Shown in pieces: positions 26,690 to 34,972 of a stretch of DNA of 64,000 nucleotides. A program made the position numbers and the translations under genes. Origin of the DNA: Nocardiopsis ganjiahuensis DSM 45031 (GTDB lineage: Bacteria > Actinomycetota > Actinomycetes > Streptosporangiales > Streptosporangiaceae). The stretch covers positions 248,001-312,000 of the forward strand of contig NZ_ANBA01000013.1 in the NCBI RefSeq assembly GCF_000341085.1, written 5' to 3'. Numbering within the stretch: the first letter of the stretch is position 1; the number at the start of each line of letters is the position of its first letter. The notes under the pieces were generated by a model, which searched no databases, was not told the DNA's origin, and saw only the letters and a program-made list of their open reading frames with translations.

Positions 26690-27712
26690 CTACGGGTTGC
26701 CCGGCCCCGCGGGCCCTTGGCTGACGGTGTGCGTTGACGGCACCGGGCCGCGGCCTTCCTGCCGGATCTGGCGGAACGCCCTCCGATAGGCGCCGGGTGT
26801 GGTGCCGAAACCCGTCCGGAAGCGGCGGCGCAGGTTGATCGCCGAGACCAGTCCGACCCGGGCGGCGACGGCCTCCACCGGAAGGTCGGTCCGCTCCAGC
26901 AGGTCCCGTGCCGCGTCGAGGCGCTGGCGGAGCAGCCACTGCCCCGGACTGGTGCCCAACTGCTCCGTGAACCGCCGGGCGAGGGTCCGTCCGGACACCC
27001 CGGCGCGTCCGGCGAGCCGGTCGACGGTCAGCCGGGTGCCGAGCCGGTCCGCGGCCCAGTCCAGCAGCGGAGCCAGTGACTCCTCCGCCCTGGCCGGGAC
27101 GGGCCGCTCGGCGTGCTGGAGCTGGTTCCCCTCCCGGTGCGGCGGCAGCACCATGTTCCTGGAGACCTGGGCCGCGTACGCCGCGCCGTGGTCACGGCGC
27201 ACCAGGTGCAGGTACAGGTCGATGCCCGCGCCGGTTCCGGCGCTGGTCGCCACGTCGTCGTGGTCCACGTAGAGCACGCCGGGGTCCACGCGCACCTCGG
27301 GGAAGTCGGAGGCGAGCCGGGCGGCGTGGCGCCAGTGCGTGGTGGCGCGGCGGCCGTCGAGCAGCCCGGCCGCGGCGAGCACGAACGACCCCGTGCAGGC
27401 GGAGACGATCCTGGCACCCCTGCGGTGGGCGGCCCGCAACGCCTCGGTGACGGTCGGCGGAACCGGTGCGGCGGGCGGTCGCCGACCCGGGACGACCACG
27501 GTGTCCGCCTCGCTGAGGGCGTCCAGCCCCGTGTCGACGATCATCGGGTAGCCGGCGGTGGTCAGGAGGGGGCCGGGGGTCTCGGCGCAGATCCGGAAGT
27601 CGTAGCGGGTCGGCGCGTCCGGCGTGAGCATGCCGAAGACCTCCGCGGCGCAGGCGAGTTCGAAGGGTGACTGTGGCGGGCTGAGCAGTGCCACGACCCG
27701 GTGGAGGCGCAT
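26690..27712 (-). CDS. GlxA-like AraC regulator (DJ-1/PfpI + AraC HTH)
   Basis: A 340-residue transcription factor. The N-terminal DJ-1/PfpI-like domain (about 1-180) has FELACAAEVFGML, DTVVVPGRRPP and the nucleophile-elbow-like ARIVSACTGSFVLAAAG. The AraC DNA-binding domain is at about 225-325 (LTVDRLAGRAGVSGRTLARR, AVAARVGLVSAINLRRRFR, TPGAYRR). The ATG at 27712 opens directly on MRLHRVVALLSPPQSPFELA, while an upstream in-frame start adds no domain. It is divergent from the alpha/beta-hydrolase gene with 70 bp between the start codons, so it probably controls that gene. Confidence 0.92.
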   Translation of the reverse strand: MRLHRVVALLSPPQSPFELACAAEVFGMLTPDAPTRYDFRICAETPGPLLTTAGYPMIVDTGLDALSEADTVVVPGRRPPAAPVPPTVTEALRAAHRRGARIVSACTGSFVLAAAGLLDGRRATTHWRHAARLASDFPEVRVDPGVLYVDHDDVATSAGTGAGIDLYLHLVRRDHGAAYAAQVSRNMVLPPHREGNQLQHAERPVPARAEESLAPLLDWAADRLGTRLTVDRLAGRAGVSGRTLARRFTEQLGTSPGQWLLRQRLDAARDLLERTDLPVEAVAARVGLVSAINLRRRFRTGFGTTPGAYRRAFRQIRQEGRGPVPSTHTVSQGPAGPGNP

Positions 27713-27782
27713 GGCAGGAATGTACCCGTGGGTGTCCTTCCAGGCTCTGTGCCGGTGGGCCGCTTCCGGCCACAGTGGTCCC

Positions 27783-28622
27783 ATGAGCGAAACCACTGAG
27801 ACAGGCGTGCGGAGGGCGGAAGTCCGGACCGGGAGCGGGGCGGTCAGTTACCTGACCGCGGGACAGGAGGGCCCGGCCGTGCTGTTGCTGCACGGAACCT
27901 ACTGGAGCAGGGCCTGGCTGCCGGTGCTGAGCCGACTCGCGCAGGCGGGACTGCGGCCCTTCGCGGTCGACTTCCCCGGACTCGGACGTTCGGGCGGTGA
28001 GCTCACCCCGGAAACGGCCGCCGTCCCGGCCCTCGCCGAACGGGCGGAGGAGTTCGCGTCCGCGCTGGGGCTCTCCGGCCCCCTCGCCGTCGCGGGCCAC
28101 GACATCGGCGGCGCCGTCGCCCAGCACCTCCTGGTCCACGGCCGGGTGGAGGTCTCCGGGCTGGCCCTGGTCAACTCGGTCACCTACGACTCCTGGCCGG
28201 TGCCCGGAGTGGCCCGGTTCCGGGACCCGGAGGTCGTCGCGGCGACCACCGCTGAGGAGTTCCTCGCCGCCCGCCGCAAGGCGGTGACGGCGGCGCTGGC
28301 CGGAGCCGCCACCGAGCGGCTCGTCGCCGACTACCTGGACCCGTTGAGCGACCCGCGGGTCCGGCGGTCCTGGATGGCGCTGGCGGGCGCGGCCGACCAG
28401 CGGTACACCCTCGACCTCGTCCCGGGGCTGCGGGGGAGCGCGGTGCCCAAGCTGTTGGTCTGGGGCGAGGACGACGGCTTCCAGAAGGTGGAGTACGCCG
28501 AGCGGTTCGTCTCGGAGATCCCGGAGAGCAGCCTCGTCCGGGTCCCGGGTGCGGGCCACATCCCGATGGAGAACGACCCCGGCCGGGTCGCCCGGGCCCT
28601 CGCGGACTTCTTCGCCGAGTAG
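27783..28622 (+). CDS. Alpha/beta-hydrolase with Asp nucleophile (dehalogenase/epoxide-hydrolase-like)
   Basis: A 279-residue soluble hydrolase. The oxyanion motif LLLHGTYWS and the strand LRPFAVDFPGLGRSG are standard. The nucleophile elbow reads GHDIGGAVAQHLL, with Asp in place of Ser, as in haloalkane dehalogenases, fluoroacetate dehalogenases and epoxide hydrolases rather than esterases. The acid is likely in LLVWGEDDGFQ and the catalytic histidine in GAGHIPMENDP. It is divergently paired with the GlxA-like regulator, which may respond to its substrate. The substrate is not predictable from sequence. Confidence 0.85.
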   Translation: MSETTETGVRRAEVRTGSGAVSYLTAGQEGPAVLLLHGTYWSRAWLPVLSRLAQAGLRPFAVDFPGLGRSGGELTPETAAVPALAERAEEFASALGLSGPLAVAGHDIGGAVAQHLLVHGRVEVSGLALVNSVTYDSWPVPGVARFRDPEVVAATTAEEFLAARRKAVTAALAGAATERLVADYLDPLSDPRVRRSWMALAGAADQRYTLDLVPGLRGSAVPKLLVWGEDDGFQKVEYAERFVSEIPESSLVRVPGAGHIPMENDPGRVARALADFFAE

Positions 28623-28888
28623 CGCGCCCGCCGAGCTGCCCCGGTCCCAGGACACGAGCGGAAGCCGCGTCCTTGCCTCGGCCTGACCCCACCCCGTGAC
28701 CCCGTGACCCCACGCATCGTGTCGGTGCGGTCCTGCCCGCAACGTGCTCGTGCGGGACCGCACCACTGGCATGATCTGTCCGTTCCAGCTCGGACCGGAA
28801 GGAAAGGCGGAAGACAGGAGACAAGGGGATCCCCGGCTTCGACAGACAAACCAGTGGAGGGCAGAGGCGTCTCATTTACCATGTCAAC

Positions 28889-29488
28889 ATGACCGTCGCC
28901 GAACATCACCCGCCGCCAAGCCCCGAACCACCCATCACCCCAGAACTGTTCGAGCGCCTCGCTGAGATCGCCCGCAACGAGGAGGGAGCCACCCTCGAAC
29001 ACATCAACGGAAAGGTCTGGGTCCACAAGGTGACCGACGGGGCCCACGGCGGAATCCTCATGTGGCTGATGCGCGAATTCATGGCGCACCGACCCGACCT
29101 GGATCTCAATGTCACCGGCCAAGGGCTACGGATCGACCCTTATCGGAAGGGGCGTGCGCGGCCCGACGGGGTCCTCGCTCCAGTCGGTCATTTCAACCAC
29201 TCAGGAGAGTGGGCCGACCCCGATGGTGTTCTCGCTGTCGTCGAGGTGACTTCCTGGGACGCCGACACACACGCTCGGGACAGGGTGGAGAAGCCCGCGA
29301 CCTACGCCGATACCGGTATCGGCGTGTACTTGTTGGTGGACCGCGAGGCAAACACCGTTGTGGTGTATTCCCGGCCGGTGGGAGGCCGGTACCTGGACAG
29401 GTCGGAGCACCCCTACGGAGAAGCGGTCGAACTCCCGGGGATCGGGCTCGTCCTCGACACCGACGGTCTCAAGGATTTCGTCCGCTGA
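28889..29488 (+). CDS. Uma2-family nuclease-fold protein, copy 1
   Basis: A 199-residue protein of the Uma2 (DUF820) family, a PD-(D/E)XK-type fold found in many copies in actinomycetes and cyanobacteria. Candidate active-site residues are D in ARPDGVLAP and E in VVEVTSWDAD, with a basic follow-up ARDRVEKPATYA. No nuclease activity has been firmly assigned to most members. Copies at 36420-37022 (very similar, same opening MTVAEHHPPP) and 57334-57942 (distant) also occur here. Its 3' end overlaps the cobB-cobC fusion tail-to-tail by 20 bp. Confidence 0.88.
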   Translation: MTVAEHHPPPSPEPPITPELFERLAEIARNEEGATLEHINGKVWVHKVTDGAHGGILMWLMREFMAHRPDLDLNVTGQGLRIDPYRKGRARPDGVLAPVGHFNHSGEWADPDGVLAVVEVTSWDADTHARDRVEKPATYADTGIGVYLLVDREANTVVVYSRPVGGRYLDRSEHPYGEAVELPGIGLVLDTDGLKDFVR

Positions 29489-32018
29489 ACCTCTCCGAGC
29501 TCGGTGTACGCACGGTTGACTCACTCGAAGCCAGGGCGGCGAGCAGCTTCCGTGTGGTCTCCGGAGGGCGTACGGCCACCCGCACCCAGTCAGGGCCCAA
29601 CCCGGGGAAGGTGTCGGCCCGGCGTACGGCGACTCCCTGTCCCCGCAGTCGGGCGTGGACCCCTTCGCCCGCCTTGACCAGCACGAACGGGGCCCGGGAG
29701 GGTACGAATCCGATCCCCGCCCCACGCAGGCCCTCCTCCAGTCCGGCGCGCCAGCCGTCGAACTCCTTCGCCCGGCGCTCCGCCTCCGCTCCCGCCTCCC
29801 CACTCGTGCAGGCGACGGTGGCGGCGATCGCGGGCGCCGACACCGACCAGGGCGTCTGCACCCGGGCCAGCCCGCGCACCACCGCCTCGTCACCGACCGC
29901 GTAACCGGCGCGGATACCGGGGATCGACCAGTGCTTGGTGAGGCTGCGCAGGACCACCAGCCCCTTGATCCGCTCCCCGGCCAGGGACTCCGGTTCCCCG
30001 GGCAGGGCGTCCATGAACGCCTCGTCCACCACCACCAGCCGACCGGGGCGGCACAGTCCGCGCAGCACCTCTGCGGGATGCAGGGCACCGGTGGGGTTGG
30101 TGGGGTTGCCGACCACCACCAGGTCCGCGTCCTCGGGAACGGCGGCGGGGTCGAGGGCGAACCCGCCGACCTCCGAACAGAGCACGGCGGTGACGGTGTG
30201 CCCGGCCTGCTCCAGGGCGGCGTGCGGCTCGGTGAACTGCGGATGCACGACCACGGGGCGCTTCCACGGCCGCAAGCGGGCGACCAGGGTGAACGCCTCG
30301 GCCGCGCCCGCCGTCGGCAGGACCTCGGCGGGCCGCCGGGAGTGCCGGTGCGCGACGGCCTCGCGCGCCGGTTCGGGGTCGGGGTAGACGCCCGCGTGGT
30401 CCAGGCTCTCGCGCAGCGCCCGGTCGAGCCAGGCGGGCCGCCGCCCCGGATGGACGTTCACGGCGAAGTCGAGCATGCCGCGCGCCTCCACGTCGCCGTG
30501 GTGGCGCAGCGGGTCCGCCACCGGACCGGTGACGGGGGCGCTCCCGCGGGCGGCGGGGGTTGCGGGGGCGGCGAGGGCCGCGGGGGAGGGCCCCGCATGC
30601 GCCGTGCCCGGGGTCGCGGCCGGAGCGCCGTGCACGGCCTCGGCGAACCTCGCGGCGAGCCGCGGGTGCCCGGCCCAGTGCGTGTGCAGGTAGGAGGCGT
30701 GCAGGGTCGTGGAGGCGAAGCCCTCCGGTGCGCCGTCCACCTCCCAGGCCGGACGGTCCCCGGAACCGGGCGTCAGGGCCGTGCGGTGGAACTCGTGGCC
30801 GGTGACCCGCTCCCCGGCCCGGGTCAGCAGGGTGTCCCCGGGGGAGACCGCCTCCGGGTAGCGCAGGGTGAGCCGCTCCGCCATCCGGGCCCCGGCCGGG
30901 ACCACCCCCGCCATGCCGTGGCCGTCCAGCGACTCGGCCAGGTAGAGCAGTCCCGCGCACTCGGCGACGGTCGGGACGCCGCCGAGGACCGCCTCGCGCA
31001 GCTCGGCCAGCAGACTCCGGTTCGCGGCCAGCTCACCCGCGTACACCTCCGGGAAACCGCCGCCCAGGTAGAGGCCCCGGGTGCCGGTCGGCAGCCCGGT
31101 GTCCTCCAGCGGGTCGAAGGGCACGACCTCGCACCCGGCGGCGGTGAGCAGCTCCTCGGTCTCGGTGTAGCGGAAGGTGAAGGTGCGCCCCCCGGCCACG
31201 GCGACCACCGGGCGCGGCCCCGTGCCCGGTGCCGCCACCTCCTCGGTCGGGTCCCAGGGGCGGGCGTCCAGAGCGGGCGCGGAGCGGGCGGCCTCCAGCA
31301 GGGCGGCCAGGTCCACGTGCTCCGCCACGTGCTCGCCGAGCCGTGCGACCACCTCCACCGAGCCCTCCCGCTCGGCCGCCGGGACCAGACCGAGGTGGCG
31401 GGAAGGGCTGGCGATGCGCTCGTCGCGGGGGACCACACCCAGGACGGGCAGGCCGACCGAACGGGTGATCTCGGCGACGTTGCGCGCCGAACCGGCCTTG
31501 TTCAGGATCACCCCGACGACCTCGACCGCCGGGTCGAAGTCCGCCATGCCCTTGACCAGCGCACCCACCGAACGCGACATCCGGGACACGTCCACCACCA
31601 GCACCACCGGGGTGCGGGTCAGCGCCGCCACGTGCGCGGAGGAGGCGAAGCCGCCGGTTCCGATCCGCCCGTCGTGCAGCCCCATGACCCCTTCGACGAC
31701 GGCCGCGTCCGCGCCCCGGGCCCCGTGCAGGAGCAGCGGGGCCACCCGGTCCTCGCCGACCAGGTGGGGGTCGAGGTTGCGGCCGGGGCGGCCGGTGGCC
31801 AGGGCGTGGTAACCGGGGTCGATGTAGTCCGGGCCGACCTTGTGGCCGCTCACCGCCAGACCGGTGTCCCCGAGCGCGGCCATCAGCCCGGTGGCGATCG
31901 TGGTCTTGCCCTGCCCGGTCATGGGAGCGGCGACCATCAGCCTCGGCAGCTCCGCCGACCGCGGCGGGAGCGCGGGGCGGGACGGCTCCGTCGGCCCGGA
32001 GGCCGCCGGAGCCTTCAC
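29469..32018 (-). CDS. cobB: Fused cobyrinate a,c-diamide synthase (CobB) and CobC-like aminotransferase-fold protein
   Basis: An 849-residue fusion of two B12 enzymes. Residues 25-465 are CobB: MVAAPMTGQGKTT P-loop region, GHKVGPDYIDPGYH, VVEGVMGLHDGR, and a glutaminase domain with C354 in VAECAGLLYL. This part amidates side chains a and c of hydrogenobyrinate. After a Pro/Ala-rich linker (about 466-505), residues 506-849 are a PLP-dependent fold-type-I protein of the CobC/threonine-phosphate-decarboxylase type: VVGNPTNPTGALHP, VVDEAFMD and the PLP lysine K695 in RSLTKHWSIPGIRAGY. CobC makes the aminopropanol phosphate arm. The GTG at 32018 overlaps the cobO stop. Both halves keep their key residues. 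Confidence 0.93.
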   Translation of the reverse strand: MKAPAASGPTEPSRPALPPRSAELPRLMVAAPMTGQGKTTIATGLMAALGDTGLAVSGHKVGPDYIDPGYHALATGRPGRNLDPHLVGEDRVAPLLLHGARGADAAVVEGVMGLHDGRIGTGGFASSAHVAALTRTPVVLVVDVSRMSRSVGALVKGMADFDPAVEVVGVILNKAGSARNVAEITRSVGLPVLGVVPRDERIASPSRHLGLVPAAEREGSVEVVARLGEHVAEHVDLAALLEAARSAPALDARPWDPTEEVAAPGTGPRPVVAVAGGRTFTFRYTETEELLTAAGCEVVPFDPLEDTGLPTGTRGLYLGGGFPEVYAGELAANRSLLAELREAVLGGVPTVAECAGLLYLAESLDGHGMAGVVPAGARMAERLTLRYPEAVSPGDTLLTRAGERVTGHEFHRTALTPGSGDRPAWEVDGAPEGFASTTLHASYLHTHWAGHPRLAARFAEAVHGAPAATPGTAHAGPSPAALAAPATPAARGSAPVTGPVADPLRHHGDVEARGMLDFAVNVHPGRRPAWLDRALRESLDHAGVYPDPEPAREAVAHRHSRRPAEVLPTAGAAEAFTLVARLRPWKRPVVVHPQFTEPHAALEQAGHTVTAVLCSEVGGFALDPAAVPEDADLVVVGNPTNPTGALHPAEVLRGLCRPGRLVVVDEAFMDALPGEPESLAGERIKGLVVLRSLTKHWSIPGIRAGYAVGDEAVVRGLARVQTPWSVSAPAIAATVACTSGEAGAEAERRAKEFDGWRAGLEEGLRGAGIGFVPSRAPFVLVKAGEGVHARLRGQGVAVRRADTFPGLGPDWVRVAVRPPETTRKLLAALASSESTVRTPSSERFSGRNP

Positions 32019-32629
32019 CACTCGATCCCCCGCTGTCCCTTGCGGCCCGCGTCCATCGGGTGCTTGACCTTGGTCATCTCGGTGACCAGGTCCGCTGCCT
32101 CCAGGAGTTCGGGGGCGGCGCGGCGGCCGGTGACGATCACGTGCTGGCGGCCGGGACGGTCCCGCAGGGCGGACACGACGTCGTCGACGTCCACCCAGCC
32201 CCAGTGGATCGGGTAGGTGAACTCGTCGAGGATGAGCAGGTCGTGCGTCTGTTCGGCGAGCCTGCGCTTGATCTCCGCCCAGCCCTCGGCGGCGTCCGCG
32301 GCGTGGTCCTCGGTGCTGCCCTGACGGCGGCTCCACGACCAGCCCGAACCCATCTTGTGCCACTCCACGGGGCCGCCCTCGCCGGTCTCCTCGTGCAGTT
32401 CACCCAGGCGTTCGAGCACGGTCTGCTCGCCGATGCGCCACTTCGCCGACTTCACGAACTGGAACACCCCGATCCGCCAGCCCTGGTTCCAGCCGCGCAG
32501 GGCGAGCCCGAACGCCGCGGTCGACTTGCCCTTGCCGTCACCGGTGTGCACCGCGAGCACGGGCTGGTTGCGGCGCTGCCGGGTGGTGAGCCCGTCGTCG
32601 GGGACGACGAGCGGTTTGCCCTGGGGCAT
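32015..32629 (-). CDS. cobO: Corrinoid adenosyltransferase CobO
   Basis: ATP:co(I)rrinoid adenosyltransferase of the CobA/CobO type, 204 residues, which attaches the 5'-deoxyadenosyl ligand to cobalt. The atypical P-loop GDGKGKST is at residues 30-37. Other family blocks are ALRGWNQGWRIGVFQFVKS, LLILDEFTYPIHWGWVD and HVIVTGRRAAPELLEAADLV, and the tail is KHPMDAGRKGQRGIEW. Its ATG shares one base with the stop of the chelatase gene (TGATG), and its own stop overlaps the fused cobB start, so the three genes are translationally coupled. Confidence 0.96.
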   Translation of the reverse strand: MPQGKPLVVPDDGLTTRQRRNQPVLAVHTGDGKGKSTAAFGLALRGWNQGWRIGVFQFVKSAKWRIGEQTVLERLGELHEETGEGGPVEWHKMGSGWSWSRRQGSTEDHAADAAEGWAEIKRRLAEQTHDLLILDEFTYPIHWGWVDVDDVVSALRDRPGRQHVIVTGRRAAPELLEAADLVTEMTKVKHPMDAGRKGQRGIEW

Positions 32630-34752
32630 CAGGCGGCCCTCTCTCTCACGGCGGTGCTCAGTGCGTCGGCGCTGACCTCGCCGACGGGAAGGTGCTCGGC
32701 GCCCATGCGGGCGGCGAGGGAGGCGACCAGGCCCAGCCGCATCGGGCCGGACTCACCGTCCACGACGACGGTGGACACACCCAGTTCGGCGACGTGGTCG
32801 GCGGCCCGCAGCGAACGGCCGACCGAACCCCGGCCGCCGGTGGCCCGGCCGTCGGTCACCAGCACGAGCAGCGGGCGCTGCCGGGGGTCGCGCAGGCGTT
32901 CGCGCCGCAGGACCCGGGCGGCCTCCAGCAGGCCCTCGGCGAGCGGGGTGCGCCCGCCGGCGGGCAGCTCGTCCAGACGGGCGGCGGCGGTGTCCACCGA
33001 ACGGGTCGGCGGCAGCACCAGCTCGGCGCCCGTTCCCCGGAAGGTCACCAGGCCGACCTTGTCGCGGCGCCGGTAGGCGTCCAGGAGCAGGGAGAGGATG
33101 GCGGTCTTGACCTCGCCCATGCGCTTGCGCGCCGCCATGGAACCGGAGGCGTCCACGCAGAACAGCACCAGGTTGCTCTCCTGGCCCTCGCGCACCGCCA
33201 CCCGCAGGTCGCGGGGGCGCAGGGCGACCTTGCCGCCGCCGTGCGGCCGGGAGGCCGCGGCCTTGACGGTCTCCACCAGGTGGAGTGAGCTGCCCGAGTC
33301 CCCGCCGGGCGGTTCGGCGCCGATCCGGCGGCCCCGGGTGCCGACGGCGCGGCTGCGGCGGCCGTCCGCGCCCGACCCCGTGCCCCGCGCGGTGAACGTG
33401 CGGGGGCGGTAGGGGGTGCCGGCGCTGACCGTGGTGCCCGCCGCGGGCCGGGGCCCCGCCTCGTCCCGCTCGGCGTCCTCGGGCTCCCGGGACGCCTCCG
33501 GCTCCTGGGAGCCCTCCGGGCCCCGGGGCGGTTCGGGGTCCTGTTCCGGTTCCTCGGTACCGGCCTCCGAGGGCCGGGCGGAGCCCTCGTCCGCGCTGTC
33601 GGGGGCGCCTTCGTCGTTCTGGTCGCCCTCCCCGCCGTCCTGGGCGGGGGAAGCGGAGTCGCCGGAGTCGGAGGGGTCCTCGGAGCCGCCCGGCGGTTCG
33701 GGGTCGTCCGGCGGCGGCTCCTCGTCCCCCAGGATCCGGTCGAGGAGTTCCTCGTCCAGCCCCGGAGCGTCAAAGGGGTTGCGTCGGCGCCGGTGCGGCA
33801 GGGCGAGCAGGGCGGCGCGGCGGATGTCGGCCAGGGTGACCGAGGTCCGGCCCTGCCAGGCGGCGTGCGCCAGAGCCGTGCGCGCGGTCACGATGTCGGC
33901 GCGCAGGCCGTCGACCTCGAACGCCGCGCACACCTGCGCGATCTTGAACAGGGCGGCGTCGGACAGCCGGGCGCGCCGGACGGTCTCCCGGGCGGTCGCG
34001 ATGCGCTCCGCGAGGGCCTTCTCCGTCCGGTCGTAGCGCTCGACGAAGGCCTCGGCGTCGGAGTCGTAGGCCATCCGCCTGCGGACCACCTCGACCCGGG
34101 CGGCGGGGTCGGCGGGCGCGGCGACCTCCACGGTCAGCCCGAACCGGTCCAGGAGCTGCGGGCGCAGCTCGCCCTCCTCGGGGTTCATCGTGCCGATGAG
34201 CAGGAACCGGGCGGCGTGCTCCACGGAGAACCCGTCGCGCTCCACGGTCACCCGGCCGGTCGCGGCGGCGTCCAGGAGGAGGTCGACCAGGTGGTCGTGG
34301 AGCAGGTTGACCTCGTCCACGTAGAGGAGGCCCCGGTGGCTGCGCGCCAGCAGCCCGGGTTCGTAGGCGACCTGGCCGTGCGTGAGCGCCTGCTCCAGGT
34401 GCAGCGAGCCCAGGACGCGGTCCTCGGTGGCGCCCACCGGGAGTTCGACCAGGCGCACCGGGCGGCTCTCCACGGCCGTGCCGGGTGTGAAAGGGCCGTC
34501 CGGTGAGTGCTGGGAGGGGTCGGCCGGGTCCGCGGAGAAGCGGTCGCCCCGGTAGACCTCCACAGGGGGGAGGAGTGAGGCCAGGGCCCGCACCGCGGTG
34601 GACTTGGCGGTGCCCTTCTGGCCGCGGACCAGGACGCCGCCGATCTCCGGGGAGACGCTGGCCAGGACCAGGGCCAGGCCGAGGTCGTCGAGCGGTTCGG
34701 TGTCGCAGCCGACGATCGCCGAGAAGGGATAGTGGGACGTCCGCAATGGCAT
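32629..34752 (-). CDS. ChlI-ChlD-type chelatase subunit (putative cobaltochelatase ATPase)
   Basis: A 707-residue fusion of an AAA+ ATPase and a von Willebrand A domain. The AAA+ part (about 1-340) has Walker A GQKGTAKST (44-52), Walker B LLYVDEVNLLHDHLVDLLLD and the sensor region GTMNPEEGELRPQLLDRFGL. An acidic, Pro/Glu/Asp-rich linker of about 100 residues separates it from the VWA domain, whose MIDAS motif is DASGSMA with TDGRATGG later. In actinomycetes this gene replaces cobS and cobT and drives cobalt insertion with CobN. The ATG at 34752 is chosen by domain start; the frame stays open upstream through the riboswitch. It leads the riboswitch-controlled operon. Confidence 0.93.
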   Translation of the reverse strand: MPLRTSHYPFSAIVGCDTEPLDDLGLALVLASVSPEIGGVLVRGQKGTAKSTAVRALASLLPPVEVYRGDRFSADPADPSQHSPDGPFTPGTAVESRPVRLVELPVGATEDRVLGSLHLEQALTHGQVAYEPGLLARSHRGLLYVDEVNLLHDHLVDLLLDAAATGRVTVERDGFSVEHAARFLLIGTMNPEEGELRPQLLDRFGLTVEVAAPADPAARVEVVRRRMAYDSDAEAFVERYDRTEKALAERIATARETVRRARLSDAALFKIAQVCAAFEVDGLRADIVTARTALAHAAWQGRTSVTLADIRRAALLALPHRRRRNPFDAPGLDEELLDRILGDEEPPPDDPEPPGGSEDPSDSGDSASPAQDGGEGDQNDEGAPDSADEGSARPSEAGTEEPEQDPEPPRGPEGSQEPEASREPEDAERDEAGPRPAAGTTVSAGTPYRPRTFTARGTGSGADGRRSRAVGTRGRRIGAEPPGGDSGSSLHLVETVKAAASRPHGGGKVALRPRDLRVAVREGQESNLVLFCVDASGSMAARKRMGEVKTAILSLLLDAYRRRDKVGLVTFRGTGAELVLPPTRSVDTAAARLDELPAGGRTPLAEGLLEAARVLRRERLRDPRQRPLLVLVTDGRATGGRGSVGRSLRAADHVAELGVSTVVVDGESGPMRLGLVASLAARMGAEHLPVGEVSADALSTAVRERAA

Positions 34753-34784
34753 GTGAGGCTCCCGCTCGTTTCGCCATCGGTCAT

Positions 34785-34965
34785 GGGCGGGTGCGGGGCC
34801 GGTCTTCGGACTTACCGGGTCCTCCTGTACGGAGGCTCGGTTCACCGCAGCGGGCCTGTGCCGGAATCTCACCGGGCTTCCCAGATTCTCCCCGGGCACC
34901 GTCCCCACCGTTTCCGATGGCTGGGCAGCCGGGGCACCTCGCACCTTCGGCCGCCACGATAGCGT
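34785..34965 (-). ncRNA. Cobalamin riboswitch (chelatase-cobO-cobBC leader)
   Basis: On the leftward strand the core reads GGGAAGCCCGGTGAGATTCC, then a GGCACAGGCCCGCTGCGGTGA segment, and the 3' box AAGTCCGAAGACCGG at about 34800-34815. These are the conserved parts of the RF00174-type element. It ends shortly before the chelatase ribosome site and start codon. It should repress the chelatase-cobO-cobB/C operon when B12 is plentiful. Confidence 0.93.
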
Positions 34966-34972
34966 CCTGCCC

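Noticed and set aside
28623..28888. Intergenic region before Uma2 copy 1
   Set aside because: Searched for a small gene, terminator or RNA; only simple GTGACCCC-type repetition was seen, with no supportable feature.
32019..32363. N-terminal extension of the CobB-CobC frame
   Set aside because: The extra residues are out-of-frame cobO sequence. GTG 32018 overlaps the cobO stop and begins the real protein.
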